A stretch of 64,000 nt of DNA. Source: Caldilineaceae bacterium (GTDB lineage Bacteria; Chloroflexota; Anaerolineae; Caldilineales; Caldilineaceae). This document shows positions 8,752-15,640 of the stretch, one piece after another (within the stretch, counting starts at the first letter, position 1; each line of letters starts with the position of its first letter). Under the pieces are notes generated by a model. That model did no database searches. It was not told where the DNA came from and worked only from the letters and a program-made list of their open reading frames with translations. The DNA is taken from NCBI GenBank assembly GCA_018003515.1, contig JAGNDO010000001.1, positions 1-64,000 of the forward strand, written 5' to 3'. A program made the translations under genes and the position numbers.

Positions 8752-9645
8752 ATGAAACATATCGTGTCCATCAGTTTGGGGAGCAGCACCCGGGACAAGC
8801 GGGTGGAAGCCGTGCTTTTTGGCGAGCAGTTTGTGATCGAGCGCCGGGGCACGAATGGGGATGCGGCGGCCATGCGCCGGCTCTATCAAGAGTTGGATGG
8901 CAAAGTGGACGCCTTTGGCTTTGGCGGCTATGACCTGGGGCTGACGGTCAATGAGCGCTACTATCCCTTCCATTCCGTGCGAGGATTGGTGGCCGGGTTG
9001 ACCACGCCCGTGGTGGACGGCGGCGCGGTGCGGGCCTTTGTGGAGCGGCGCACGGCCAAGGCCATGACCGATCTCCTGCCCCAAGTCCCCTCCCCCAAAC
9101 GGGCGCTGATCACTGTGGGCGTGGATCGGTATGACCTGGGCCGGGGCTTTGTGGACGAGGGCTACGCCATGATCTTCGGCGACCTGGGCTTTGGCCTGGG
9201 GTTGCCCGTGGCCATCCGCAAAATGAGCACCATCCACACCGTGGCCAGCATTCTCCTGCCCGTGTTGAGCCGTGTGCCCTTTCAATGGCTCTATCCCGCC
9301 GGGGACAAACAGACCCAAATCATCCCAAAATTCCCCGACTGGTACGCCTGGGCCACGGTGATCGGCGGCGATTTCCTCTACATCAAGCGTCACCTGCCCG
9401 CCCGTCTGGACGGCAAGATCATCGTCACCAACACCACCACCGCCGAGGATCTGGATCTTCTGCGGGTCCGGGGCGTGGCCGCCCTGGTCACCACCACCCC
9501 CCGGCTGGACGGGCGCAGCTTCGGCACCAACGTGATCGAAGCCGTCCTCACCGCCCTGGCCGGCAAAGGCCGCCCCCTCACCCGGCAAGAAGTGGCCGAC
9601 ATGGTGGGGGAAGGGGAGTTATTGCCCACGGTGACGGTATTTTGA
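8752..9645 (+). CDS. Conserved protein of unknown function ('quinate 5-dehydrogenase'-named family)
   Basis: A 297-residue protein. The ATG at 8752 is chosen because a perfect AAGGAGG lies 4 nt upstream; in-frame codons further upstream fall in the inverted repeat. It opens with MKHIVSISLGSSTRDKRVEA and contains GKVDAFGFGGYDLGL, features I associate with a conserved family that databases often name quinate 5-dehydrogenase, without evidence I know of. No classical GxGxxG nucleotide fold is clear, although GVDRYDLGRGF and VTNTTTAEDLDLLR suggest alternating alpha/beta structure. The protein is probably soluble. It follows the putative lipid genes on the same strand. Confidence 0.75.
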   Translation: MKHIVSISLGSSTRDKRVEAVLFGEQFVIERRGTNGDAAAMRRLYQELDGKVDAFGFGGYDLGLTVNERYYPFHSVRGLVAGLTTPVVDGGAVRAFVERRTAKAMTDLLPQVPSPKRALITVGVDRYDLGRGFVDEGYAMIFGDLGFGLGLPVAIRKMSTIHTVASILLPVLSRVPFQWLYPAGDKQTQIIPKFPDWYAWATVIGGDFLYIKRHLPARLDGKIIVTNTTTAEDLDLLRVRGVAALVTTTPRLDGRSFGTNVIEAVLTALAGKGRPLTRQEVADMVGEGELLPTVTVF

Positions 9646-9647
9646 GC

Positions 9648-9681
9648 AATGCACAATGGGCCAATGCACAATGCACAATGT
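9648..9681. repeat. AATGCACAATG-type short repeat
   Basis: Three to four copies of CAATGCACAATG-like units lie between the unknown gene and the phosphatase gene. They argue against the in-frame ATG at 9649 as a true start. Confidence 0.7.
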
Positions 9682-9705
9682 GGCCACGAAACACGGAACA
9701 GATTC

Positions 9706-10203
9706 ATGCCCCATGATCACCCCACCACCTCCGTCCTCTTCATCTGCCTGGGCAATATCTGCCGCTCGCCTATGGCCGAGGCGATTTTCCGCAAACTGGT
9801 GACGGATGCCGGGCTGGCGGATCAGGTCGAGATCGACAGCGCGGGGACCGGGGAGTGGCATGTGGGCAGCCCGCCCCATCACGGCACCCAGGCCATCCTG
9901 CGCAAAAACGGCGTCACCTTTGACGGCCAACGCGCCCGCCAGATTCAGCCGGTGGACCTGGGCCATTACGACTATCTGATCGTCATGGACAGCAGCAATT
10001 TGGACGACGCGCAGGCTCTGGTGCGCCGTCACGACACGGGGGATCACAGCCTGATCATCGCTCGTCTCCTCGACTACGCGGACCCATCCATCGCCGGGCG
10101 AGAGCGCAACGTGCCGGACCCCTACTACACCGGAAACTTTGACTATGTGTTCGAGTTGGTCACATCCGGCTGCCAAGGACTCTTGAAGGAAATCACCCAA
10201 TGA
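9706..10203 (+). CDS. Low-molecular-weight protein-tyrosine phosphatase
   Basis: A 165-residue phosphatase of the LMW-PTP/arsenate reductase fold. The P-loop CLGNICRSPMAE (CX5R) is at residues ~13-24. The general-acid Asp is in VPDPYYTGNFDYVFELV near the C-terminus, as in the family. The start at 9706 is preferred because the upstream ATG codons lie in a short repeat. The TGA stop overlaps the next gene's ATG by 4 nt. The substrate could be a protein, a nucleotide or a surface-polysaccharide tyrosine kinase; nothing here decides. Confidence 0.9.
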   Translation: MPHDHPTTSVLFICLGNICRSPMAEAIFRKLVTDAGLADQVEIDSAGTGEWHVGSPPHHGTQAILRKNGVTFDGQRARQIQPVDLGHYDYLIVMDSSNLDDAQALVRRHDTGDHSLIIARLLDYADPSIAGRERNVPDPYYTGNFDYVFELVTSGCQGLLKEITQ

Positions 10204-11153
10204 ATCATCCCACCCTCGCCGATGTGTTGATGGCCCAAAAGACCATCGCCCCCTATTTGGCCCCCACGCCCCTCTTCACCTATCCAACTTTGGATGCGTT
10301 GATCGGGGCAAGCATTTATGTCAAACATGAGAACTACCAACCCATCGGCGCGTTCAAGGTGCGGGGCGGCATCAACTTTATGGCCCACATGACCGACGCG
10401 GAGAGGGCCAAGGGCGTGGTCACCGCGTCCACGGGCAACCACGGCCAATCCATCGCCTATGCGGCCCGCTTGTTCGGCGTGCGGGCAGTGATCGTGGTGC
10501 CGGAGGGGGCCAACCCCATCAAGGTGGAGGCCATGCGCAGCTACGGCGCACAGGTGGTCTTCTTCGGGGCGGACTTCGAGGCGTGCAAGACCCACTGCAT
10601 CACCCTGGAGAATGAGCAAGGCATCCGTTTTGTCTCAGCGGGGGACGAGCCGCTGATTGTGGCCGGGGTCGCCACCGAAACGCTGGAGATCCTGCAAGCC
10701 CAGCCAGATATTGACGTGATCATCGTGCCCGTGGGCGGGGGCAGCGGGGCGGCCGGCGCGGCGTTGACCGCCAAGGCCATCAACCCGGCCATCCGGGTGA
10801 TCGGCGTCCAGTCTGCCCAGGCCCCGGCGGCCTATCTCACCTGGCGAGATCACACGGCCCACACCGCGCCCATCCGCACCATCGCCGGGGGCTTGGCCAC
10901 AGGCGCACCCTTCATGATGCCCCAGGCCATCATGTGGGATCACATGGACGATTTTGTGTTGGTTGATGATGGGGAATTGATGCGGGCTGTGCGTCTCTTG
11001 TTGGAAAAAGCTAAAACCCTGGCCGAGCCAGCGGGGGCGGCCCCGTTAGCCGCGGCCATTAAGCTAAAAGAGGAACTAGCGGGGAAAAAGGTGGCGCTAA
11101 TTCTAAGCGGAGGCAACATTGCCCCGGATCAGTTGGTGCAGTGCCTCACTTAA
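10200..11153 (+). CDS. Threonine/serine ammonia-lyase family PLP enzyme
   Basis: A 317-residue fold-type II PLP enzyme that deaminates threonine or serine to the 2-oxoacid. The PLP lysine is in PIGAFKVRGG, the substrate loop in TASTGNHGQS and the phosphate-binding glycines in VGGGSGAAG. There is no C-terminal ACT regulatory domain, so it is the short catabolic type (TdcB-like or serine racemase-like), not full-length biosynthetic IlvA. It is translationally coupled (ATGA overlap) to the phosphatase. No isoleucine genes are nearby. Confidence 0.88.
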   Translation: MNHPTLADVLMAQKTIAPYLAPTPLFTYPTLDALIGASIYVKHENYQPIGAFKVRGGINFMAHMTDAERAKGVVTASTGNHGQSIAYAARLFGVRAVIVVPEGANPIKVEAMRSYGAQVVFFGADFEACKTHCITLENEQGIRFVSAGDEPLIVAGVATETLEILQAQPDIDVIIVPVGGGSGAAGAALTAKAINPAIRVIGVQSAQAPAAYLTWRDHTAHTAPIRTIAGGLATGAPFMMPQAIMWDHMDDFVLVDDGELMRAVRLLLEKAKTLAEPAGAAPLAAAIKLKEELAGKKVALILSGGNIAPDQLVQCLT

Positions 11154-11449
11154 AGTTGATGCCAGCAATCATCAAAGCCAACGCCAGTTGAGTAGGCCGA
11201 GTTGACCACGGATTTCCGCTGACCTTGGACCGAGGCCGTATCGAAGCCAAGTGGGTCAACCCGCACCCGCTGGTTTTACGCCAATCTTATGGGCATAACC
11301 GTTCGCACCCAATACGGCCAAACTCACGTCAAAGCCTTGCCGACCCGTTCGCACCAGGGGGTGCGAACTCCTCATGTATCTTTGGTCACACCCTAGCGGA
11401 GTTCGCACCCCCTGGTGCGAACGGCCATACCCGACATAGTCTTTTTTAG
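11154..11449. other. Gene-free repeat island
   Basis: No gene is seen. The stretch holds a GTTGAGTAGGCCG-type element at about 11187-11255, related to the one near 15006, and two palindromes GTTCGCACC-N4-GGTGCGAAC at 11347-11368 and 11401-11422. With their flanking bases the two palindromes form an exact 25-bp inverted pair (11347-11371 and 11398-11422). Confidence 0.8.
11347..11422. repeat. Paired GTTCGCACC palindromes (REP-like)
   Basis: Two 22-bp palindromes in inverted orientation, each able to form a 9-bp stem on its own or a 25-bp stem together. Close relatives are at 34199-34220 and 34223-34244. Confidence 0.85.
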
Positions 11450-11743
11450 TCACACCTGGCCCAAGCGATTGGCTTCCATCTGCAACATTTGGGCCTTGAG
11501 CATGATGACAATATGCTCGATTCGTTCCAGTTCGTCCATTTCTTTCTCTTCAGCTTCTCCGGCTAGGCCCGCGGAGTTAAGCGCAAGCAATTGCCGCACG
11601 CGATTTTGCCCCCGTTCAGAGGCATGGTAGGCCAAGATTTCCTGGGGCGTAGGATTGCCCGTCAGAAACTCCACGGTTTCCACCGCAGTGGGATGGGTTG
11701 ACAACCTCAGTTCAGCCAAAGTTTCTTCAAGATAATCATCCAT
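11450..11743 (-). CDS. Small hypothetical protein, helical
   Basis: A 97-residue acidic protein that I do not recognise. It starts MDDYLEETLAELRLSTHPTAVETVEF and is rich in Glu, Leu and Gln. It ends in a long amphipathic helix (KEMDELERIEHIVIMLKAQMLQMEANRL), which could be a coiled coil. There is no signal peptide or membrane segment. It is 21 bp downstream of the halogenase-like stop on the same strand, with a possible GGAGGGAC SD just ahead of ATG 11743. The close spacing suggests co-transcription with, or a late insertion behind, the halogenase-like gene. Confidence 0.6.
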   Translation of the reverse strand: MDDYLEETLAELRLSTHPTAVETVEFLTGNPTPQEILAYHASERGQNRVRQLLALNSAGLAGEAEEKEMDELERIEHIVIMLKAQMLQMEANRLGQV

Positions 11744-11764
11744 TGCCCGCTCGTCCCTCCAATC

Positions 11765-13462
11765 TCACGCCCTCGCCCGTCTTCGCCAATTCAGCACCGG
11801 CACGGAATAGCGCACCTTTTCCTCCACAAAGACCTTGACCAGTTCCGCCACGGTGTGATCCCCAAAAAAGTGTTGCCGATACGCGCCCTTGCCCATAAAG
11901 CCCTCATCCCGCTTGAGCAGGCTGAGGCGGAGTTTGTTTTTGGGCAGATAGGTTTTGCCGTCCAGGGTGGCGAGGAAGGCTTGGGGCACCCAGGGATAGC
12001 TGTGAAAGATGGCCCGCATCTCGGCCACGGCACGGTCCACCTGGGCCTCGTCCGTGGGGTCGGTGGCCTCCATGATGGTGTCGATGCGGTCGGCAAAGGT
12101 GAAATATTCGTCAAATCCGCCCCCGGCCAGGGTGAGGCAGGTGGCCTTTTCGACGTAGTCCGCCCGGCTGGTGGCCATAGCCCGCACGGTGTTGAGCTTG
12201 AGAAACTCCAGATAGGCCCCGGTCAACCACAGGGCCGAATAAACCTCCCATAGCTTGATGTTGCGAAAGGCATGGAACGAATTGGCGATCAGCCGGTCGT
12301 TGGTGCGCACAAAGGCCAGGGTCTTCTTTTCCAAAGGCCGGAAGCGCTCCGTGGCGTAATCCCCGGCCGCGTGGGCGTCCAACAGCAGATGGGCCAGGAC
12401 CAACGTGCTCATCATGGACTCGTACAGCCCTTTGGAAAAGAGGGGGTCGATAAAGCCCACGGCATGGCCCAAAAGGGCGAAACGATCCCCCACCACCTTT
12501 TTGGATGAATATTGGATGCGTCCGGCCCTTGTCCACGAGCGCACAGAGCGGGCCTTGCCCAGTTGGGCGTGGATGCTGGGATAGCGGCCAATAAAGTCAA
12601 AAAACTCGGCCTCGGCGGTCAGGTCATTGCGTTCGGGATGCAACCTGGGGTCCAACAGCAGACCCACGCTGCACAGGGGATTGGTGGATCGGGGATGGTT
12701 GTCGAAGGGGATCACCCAGAGCCAACCGCCGTCAAAGATGTGGTGGAGGGTGCCCTGTTCCACGGGGAAGGGCAGGTCGTTGGCCTTGCCCGCCCCGCCG
12801 GTTTCGTGGAAGCTGGGCACATCCACCATGTGGGTGAAGAGGCCCCGGGAGTGGGTGAGCAGATCCCGATCCCGCAACTCAAAGCGCTCGGCCAGGATGG
12901 AGCGAAAGCCCCCGGCGTCCACCACATAGTCGGCCCGCACCCGGTCGCCCGCTCCCGTGATCACATCCACGCCGCCGGGGTCAATGGCGATGTCCTGGAC
13001 TTTGGTGTTTTGACGCAGATCCGCCCCATATTTGACCGCAGTGGCGGCCAAAAAGGCGTCCGTGTCCTGGCGGAAAAGATGGAGCTCGTGGCCGTGGGGC
13101 TGCTTGGGGATGATGGCCTGGAGGCTGCGTTTGGGGTCGTGGGGCTGGCCGGGGGTGTGGTGCAAAAAGCTAAAATGGCGCTTGACCCCGTGGGAGGTGC
13201 CAATATAGTTGAAGTAGTTTTCGCTGCTGAAGTAGGCCATCTCCGGCACATCAAAAAGCTCGGCCATGGCCCGCATGGTCTCGGAGGTTTCCAGGATCAT
13301 GCTTTCGCCGATGGCGAAGCGGGGATGGCTACCTGCCTCGAAGATCACCACCTTCAGACCATGTCGGGCCAGGATCGACCCCAGGGCCGACCCAGCAATG
13401 CCGGAGCCGATGATGGCGATGTCATATTTGTCAGTTTGCTGGGTGGTGTTGGCCGCTGGCAC
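11765..13462 (-). CDS. Flavin-dependent halogenase-like FAD oxidoreductase
   Basis: A 565-residue FAD protein. The dinucleotide motif IIGSGIAGSALG is at residues 18-29 and FAIGESM, typical of halogenases, at 49-55. WLWVIP at 247-252 matches the WxWxIP motif that distinguishes flavin-dependent halogenases from monooxygenases. Lys94 in HGVKRHFSFL is a candidate for the catalytic lysine that would form the haloamine-type intermediate. Start is GTG at 13462 with AGGGAGA upstream. No peptide synthetase or polyketide genes are adjacent, and a partner flavin reductase is not visible, although a thioredoxin reductase-like protein is divergent. A non-halogenating relative remains possible. Confidence 0.78.
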   Translation of the reverse strand: MPAANTTQQTDKYDIAIIGSGIAGSALGSILARHGLKVVIFEAGSHPRFAIGESMILETSETMRAMAELFDVPEMAYFSSENYFNYIGTSHGVKRHFSFLHHTPGQPHDPKRSLQAIIPKQPHGHELHLFRQDTDAFLAATAVKYGADLRQNTKVQDIAIDPGGVDVITGAGDRVRADYVVDAGGFRSILAERFELRDRDLLTHSRGLFTHMVDVPSFHETGGAGKANDLPFPVEQGTLHHIFDGGWLWVIPFDNHPRSTNPLCSVGLLLDPRLHPERNDLTAEAEFFDFIGRYPSIHAQLGKARSVRSWTRAGRIQYSSKKVVGDRFALLGHAVGFIDPLFSKGLYESMMSTLVLAHLLLDAHAAGDYATERFRPLEKKTLAFVRTNDRLIANSFHAFRNIKLWEVYSALWLTGAYLEFLKLNTVRAMATSRADYVEKATCLTLAGGGFDEYFTFADRIDTIMEATDPTDEAQVDRAVAEMRAIFHSYPWVPQAFLATLDGKTYLPKNKLRLSLLKRDEGFMGKGAYRQHFFGDHTVAELVKVFVEEKVRYSVPVLNWRRRARA

Positions 13463-13656
13463 GATAGATCTCTCCCTTTTGGATGGAATACGACTGCGAA
13501 ATCGAAGTCTACGCCAGATCCCGGCCCGGCGTCAACTGGCCAAAACCACGCATATCCTCGAATTCACCCATTATCCCCCCAATTTAGCCTCTGCTGTGTA
13601 AGCCCGTCCACTTCCTCCGGCGCAACCTTCCCGTATGCTCAAGGACAGTGCTTTCT

Positions 13657-13697
13657 ATCCACGAATCTGCACGAATCTGCACGAATCTACACGAATC
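13657..13697. repeat. CACGAATCTG decamer array
   Basis: Three to four tandem decamers end directly at the AAAGGAG ribosome-binding site of the next gene. Codons of the apparent upstream extension of that gene are simply this repeat. Confidence 0.85.
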
Positions 13698-13710
13698 AAA
13701 GGAGATCACC

Positions 13711-14955
13711 TTGTCTACCCCAACCATCACTCTCTACGGTGCCCACTGGTGCCCGGACTGTCGGCGCAGCAAGCAGTTCTTGGGCGAACATCAGATCCCG
13801 TACAACTGGGTCAACATTGAAGAGGACGCCGAGGCCGAGCAGTTTGTGATCGCCACCAACGATGGCAAACGCATCATCCCTACCATTGTCTTTGAGGATG
13901 GGTCGTTTTTGGTTGAGCCGAGCAACGCGGATCTGGCCGGCAAGTTGGGGTTGAAGACCACAGCCTCACGCACGTTTTATGATGTCATCATCATCGGCGG
14001 TGGGCCAGCCGGGCTGACTACGGCGCTCTACGCGGCCAGAGAGGGCATCGACACCCTTGTGATCGAGCGGGCGGCCTTTGGCGGCCAGGCCGCGGCCACG
14101 GAGAAGCTGGACAACCTGCCCGGCTTCCCGGAAAGCATCGCCGGCATCGACTTCGCCAACCGGCTACGGGAACAGGCCGAGAAGTTCGGCGTGGAGTTGC
14201 TTCAGGCCCAGGACATCGTCTCTCTGCACACCCACGACAACTATCACTGCGTCGTCACCGGGGATGGCAGCAGATACTCGGCCCATGCCCTGGTGATCGC
14301 TACGGGCAGCCGCTATCGTCGCCTGGGCGTGCCGGGGGAGAGCGACTACATCGGCGCGGGGGTGCATTTTTGCGCCACCTGCGATGGCCCTTTCTACAAG
14401 GGCAAGCAGGTGGTTGTGGTGGGCGGCGGCAACAGCGCGGCGGAAGAGAGCCTACTACTGACCAAGTTCGCCGACAAAGTGACCATCCTGGTGCGCAAGG
14501 ACCACCTCAACGCCAGCCAGATCATCCAAGAGAGCGTGCTGACTCACCCCCAGATCGAGGTGATCTGGAACACGGAAGTGCAGGAATTCAAAGGCGCGGC
14601 GAGCAAGTTGACCACCCTGGCCCTGCTGGACAACAGCACGGGCAAACCTAGCGAAATGGCCGTGGATGGGGCCTTTATTTTCATCGGCCTGGACCCCAAC
14701 ACCGGCTTCCTGGCCGACACGGACGTGCGGCTGAACGAGTGGGGCTTCATCGTCACCGGCCACGACCTGGTCCACGACCCGGCCCACCGCCCCGCCCCCT
14801 TCGCCCAGCGGGAACCGGCCATGCTGGAGAGCAGCGTCCCCGGCATCTTCGCTGCGGGGGATGTGCGCCAGGGCAGCACCAAGCAGGTCGCCTCCGCCAC
14901 GGGCGAAGGGGCCGCGGTAGCCCTGTTGATCCGGGCGTATTTGAAGCGGGTGTAG
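13711..14955 (+). CDS. Glutaredoxin-thioredoxin reductase fusion
   Basis: A 414-residue two-domain redox protein. The TTG start at 13711 is chosen because AAAGGAG lies 6 nt upstream; the longer frame would translate the decamer repeat. Residues ~5-80 are a glutaredoxin-like domain with HWCPDC (Cys14, Cys17) and the cis-proline segment IIPTIVFEDG. From ~residue 90 a thioredoxin reductase follows: FAD motif IIGGGPAGLTTALYAAR, redox-active CATC at 221-224 and NADPH motif VVGGGNSAAEESL. The C-terminal FAQREPAMLESSVPGIFAAGDVR completes the FAD site. Such a fusion can reduce its own glutaredoxin domain and pass electrons on to unknown targets. Confidence 0.92.
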   Translation: MSTPTITLYGAHWCPDCRRSKQFLGEHQIPYNWVNIEEDAEAEQFVIATNDGKRIIPTIVFEDGSFLVEPSNADLAGKLGLKTTASRTFYDVIIIGGGPAGLTTALYAAREGIDTLVIERAAFGGQAAATEKLDNLPGFPESIAGIDFANRLREQAEKFGVELLQAQDIVSLHTHDNYHCVVTGDGSRYSAHALVIATGSRYRRLGVPGESDYIGAGVHFCATCDGPFYKGKQVVVVGGGNSAAEESLLLTKFADKVTILVRKDHLNASQIIQESVLTHPQIEVIWNTEVQEFKGAASKLTTLALLDNSTGKPSEMAVDGAFIFIGLDPNTGFLADTDVRLNEWGFIVTGHDLVHDPAHRPAPFAQREPAMLESSVPGIFAAGDVRQGSTKQVASATGEGAAVALLIRAYLKRV

Positions 14956-14991
14956 GAATTTTGGATTGATGACTTTGGATTTCAGTGGACC

Positions 14992-15110
14992 CAATACCAG
15001 CGTCGGTTGAGTAGGCCGGGTTAACTACGGATTGACTCAACCCTTGAAAGAAGGCTGTATCGAAGCCAACGCGGGTTGATCCGCGTTGGCTTCGATACGA
15101 CCGCAAACTG
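14992..15110. repeat. GTTGAGTAGGCCG-type element with 18-bp hairpin
   Basis: This copy of the element seen near 11187 contains a perfect 18-bp inverted repeat (15057-15074 and 15081-15098) around a 6-base loop. The stem includes TCGAAGCCAACGCGG. Confidence 0.8.
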
Positions 15111-15157
15111 CTCCGGTCTGCTCAACCTGGGCTAGTCCTCGGCCACGGACAATCCCG

Positions 15158-15301
15158 ATGAACTCGGAGATCTATGCCTGCCGCATGTCCGTGGACATGA
15201 TGCACCTGAAAAAAGAAGACATGATCGACGAGGTAGACGAGATTGTGGGCGCCATGGAATTCCTGGAGATGACCGAAGGCGCACAGATGCTCTTCGTCTA
15301 G
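15158..15301 (+). pseudogene. C-terminal fragment of a DsrE-like sulfur-relay protein
   Basis: A 47-residue open frame whose sequence, IYACRMSVDMMHLKKEDM and then an acidic helix and the end EGAQMLFV, looks like the C-terminal third of DsrE/DsrF-like or peroxiredoxin-like sulfur-relay proteins. In those the Cys in 'ACxMSxDMM' is the conserved sulfur-carrying residue. The N-terminal two thirds are absent: upstream sequence is the repeat ending near 15110. No SD precedes the ATG. It is followed by a strong terminator. I read it as the remnant of a gene cut by repeat insertion or rearrangement, beside a sulfur operon. A very short functional protein cannot be excluded. Confidence 0.5.
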
Positions 15302-15334
15302 TCCCACACATAAGAATCACAAAAATTTAGGTGT

Positions 15335-15380
15335 AAAAAAAGAACTACCTGGTGTGAAGTACACCGGGTAGTTCTTTTTG
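15335..15380 (+). terminator. Bidirectional rho-independent terminator
   Basis: AAAAAGAACTACC pairs with GGTAGTTCTTTTT and GGTGT with ACACC around a 5-base loop, with A and T tracts on both sides. It would stop plus-strand transcription of the DsrE-like fragment, and minus-strand reading too. Confidence 0.8.
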
Positions 15381-15459
15381 GTTCTCTGCACGTCTACAAC
15401 CAGGCGGCGGACGACAACCATCAGGGGAAGATAGATCCAATTCGTTTTGAATAAACTAT

Positions 15460-15494
15460 TTGCGCCTCAGATAATTTCATATTATAATATGAAA
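15460..15494 (+). promoter_or_regulatory. Promoter-like pair overlapped by a 20-bp palindromic operator
   Basis: TTGCGC (15460-15465) and TATAAT (15483-15488) are 17 bp apart. The -10 lies inside the perfect palindrome TTTCATATTATAATATGAAA (15475-15494). Its core, TTCA-N10-TGAA (15476-15493), matches the site that overlaps the arsR promoter at 22247-22264. No gene follows on the plus strand. Confidence 0.5.
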
Positions 15495-15637
15495 ATAGCA
15501 TAACTTTATGGGTATTTTACAATTATGCTACTCAAAAAAGACCATATCCGAGTTCTCTCCTCTTCTCGTACGTGCAGGCTGTTCGACCAAATGTCGCCGA
15601 TGTGGACCCTCTCCCCACATCGGCGACATTTGTGTTT
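15495..15637 (+). ncRNA. Candidate short RNA between operator and terminator
   Basis: If the promoter at 15460-15488 is active, transcription would start near 15495 and end at the hairpin of 15588-15632, giving an RNA of ~140 nt. The RNA would have a 5' stem (TAGCATAA and TTATGCTA) and a 3' terminator stem. No convincing reading frame lies inside. This is a prediction from signals only. Confidence 0.25.
15588..15637. terminator. 18-bp perfect hairpin at the end of the sulfur operon
   Basis: CAAATGTCGCCGATGTGG (15588-15605) pairs fully with 15615-15632, loop of 9, followed by TGTTT on the plus strand. It lies 4 bp beyond the stop of the YeeE-rhodanese gene. Confidence 0.75.
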
Positions 15638-15640
15638 AGA

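Larger units (their letters stand above)
15302..15640. other. Gene-free AT-rich regulatory stretch
   Basis: No protein gene is supported. The stretch holds, in order, the terminator above, a promoter-like pair with a palindromic operator, an 8-bp inverted repeat (15496-15503 and 15523-15530) and a second terminator. It is markedly AT-rich compared with its neighbours. Confidence 0.75.

Noticed and set aside
10200-11153. Biosynthetic IlvA
   Set aside because: There is no C-terminal ACT domain and no isoleucine/valine genes nearby, so the short catabolic or serine-racemase-like class fits better.
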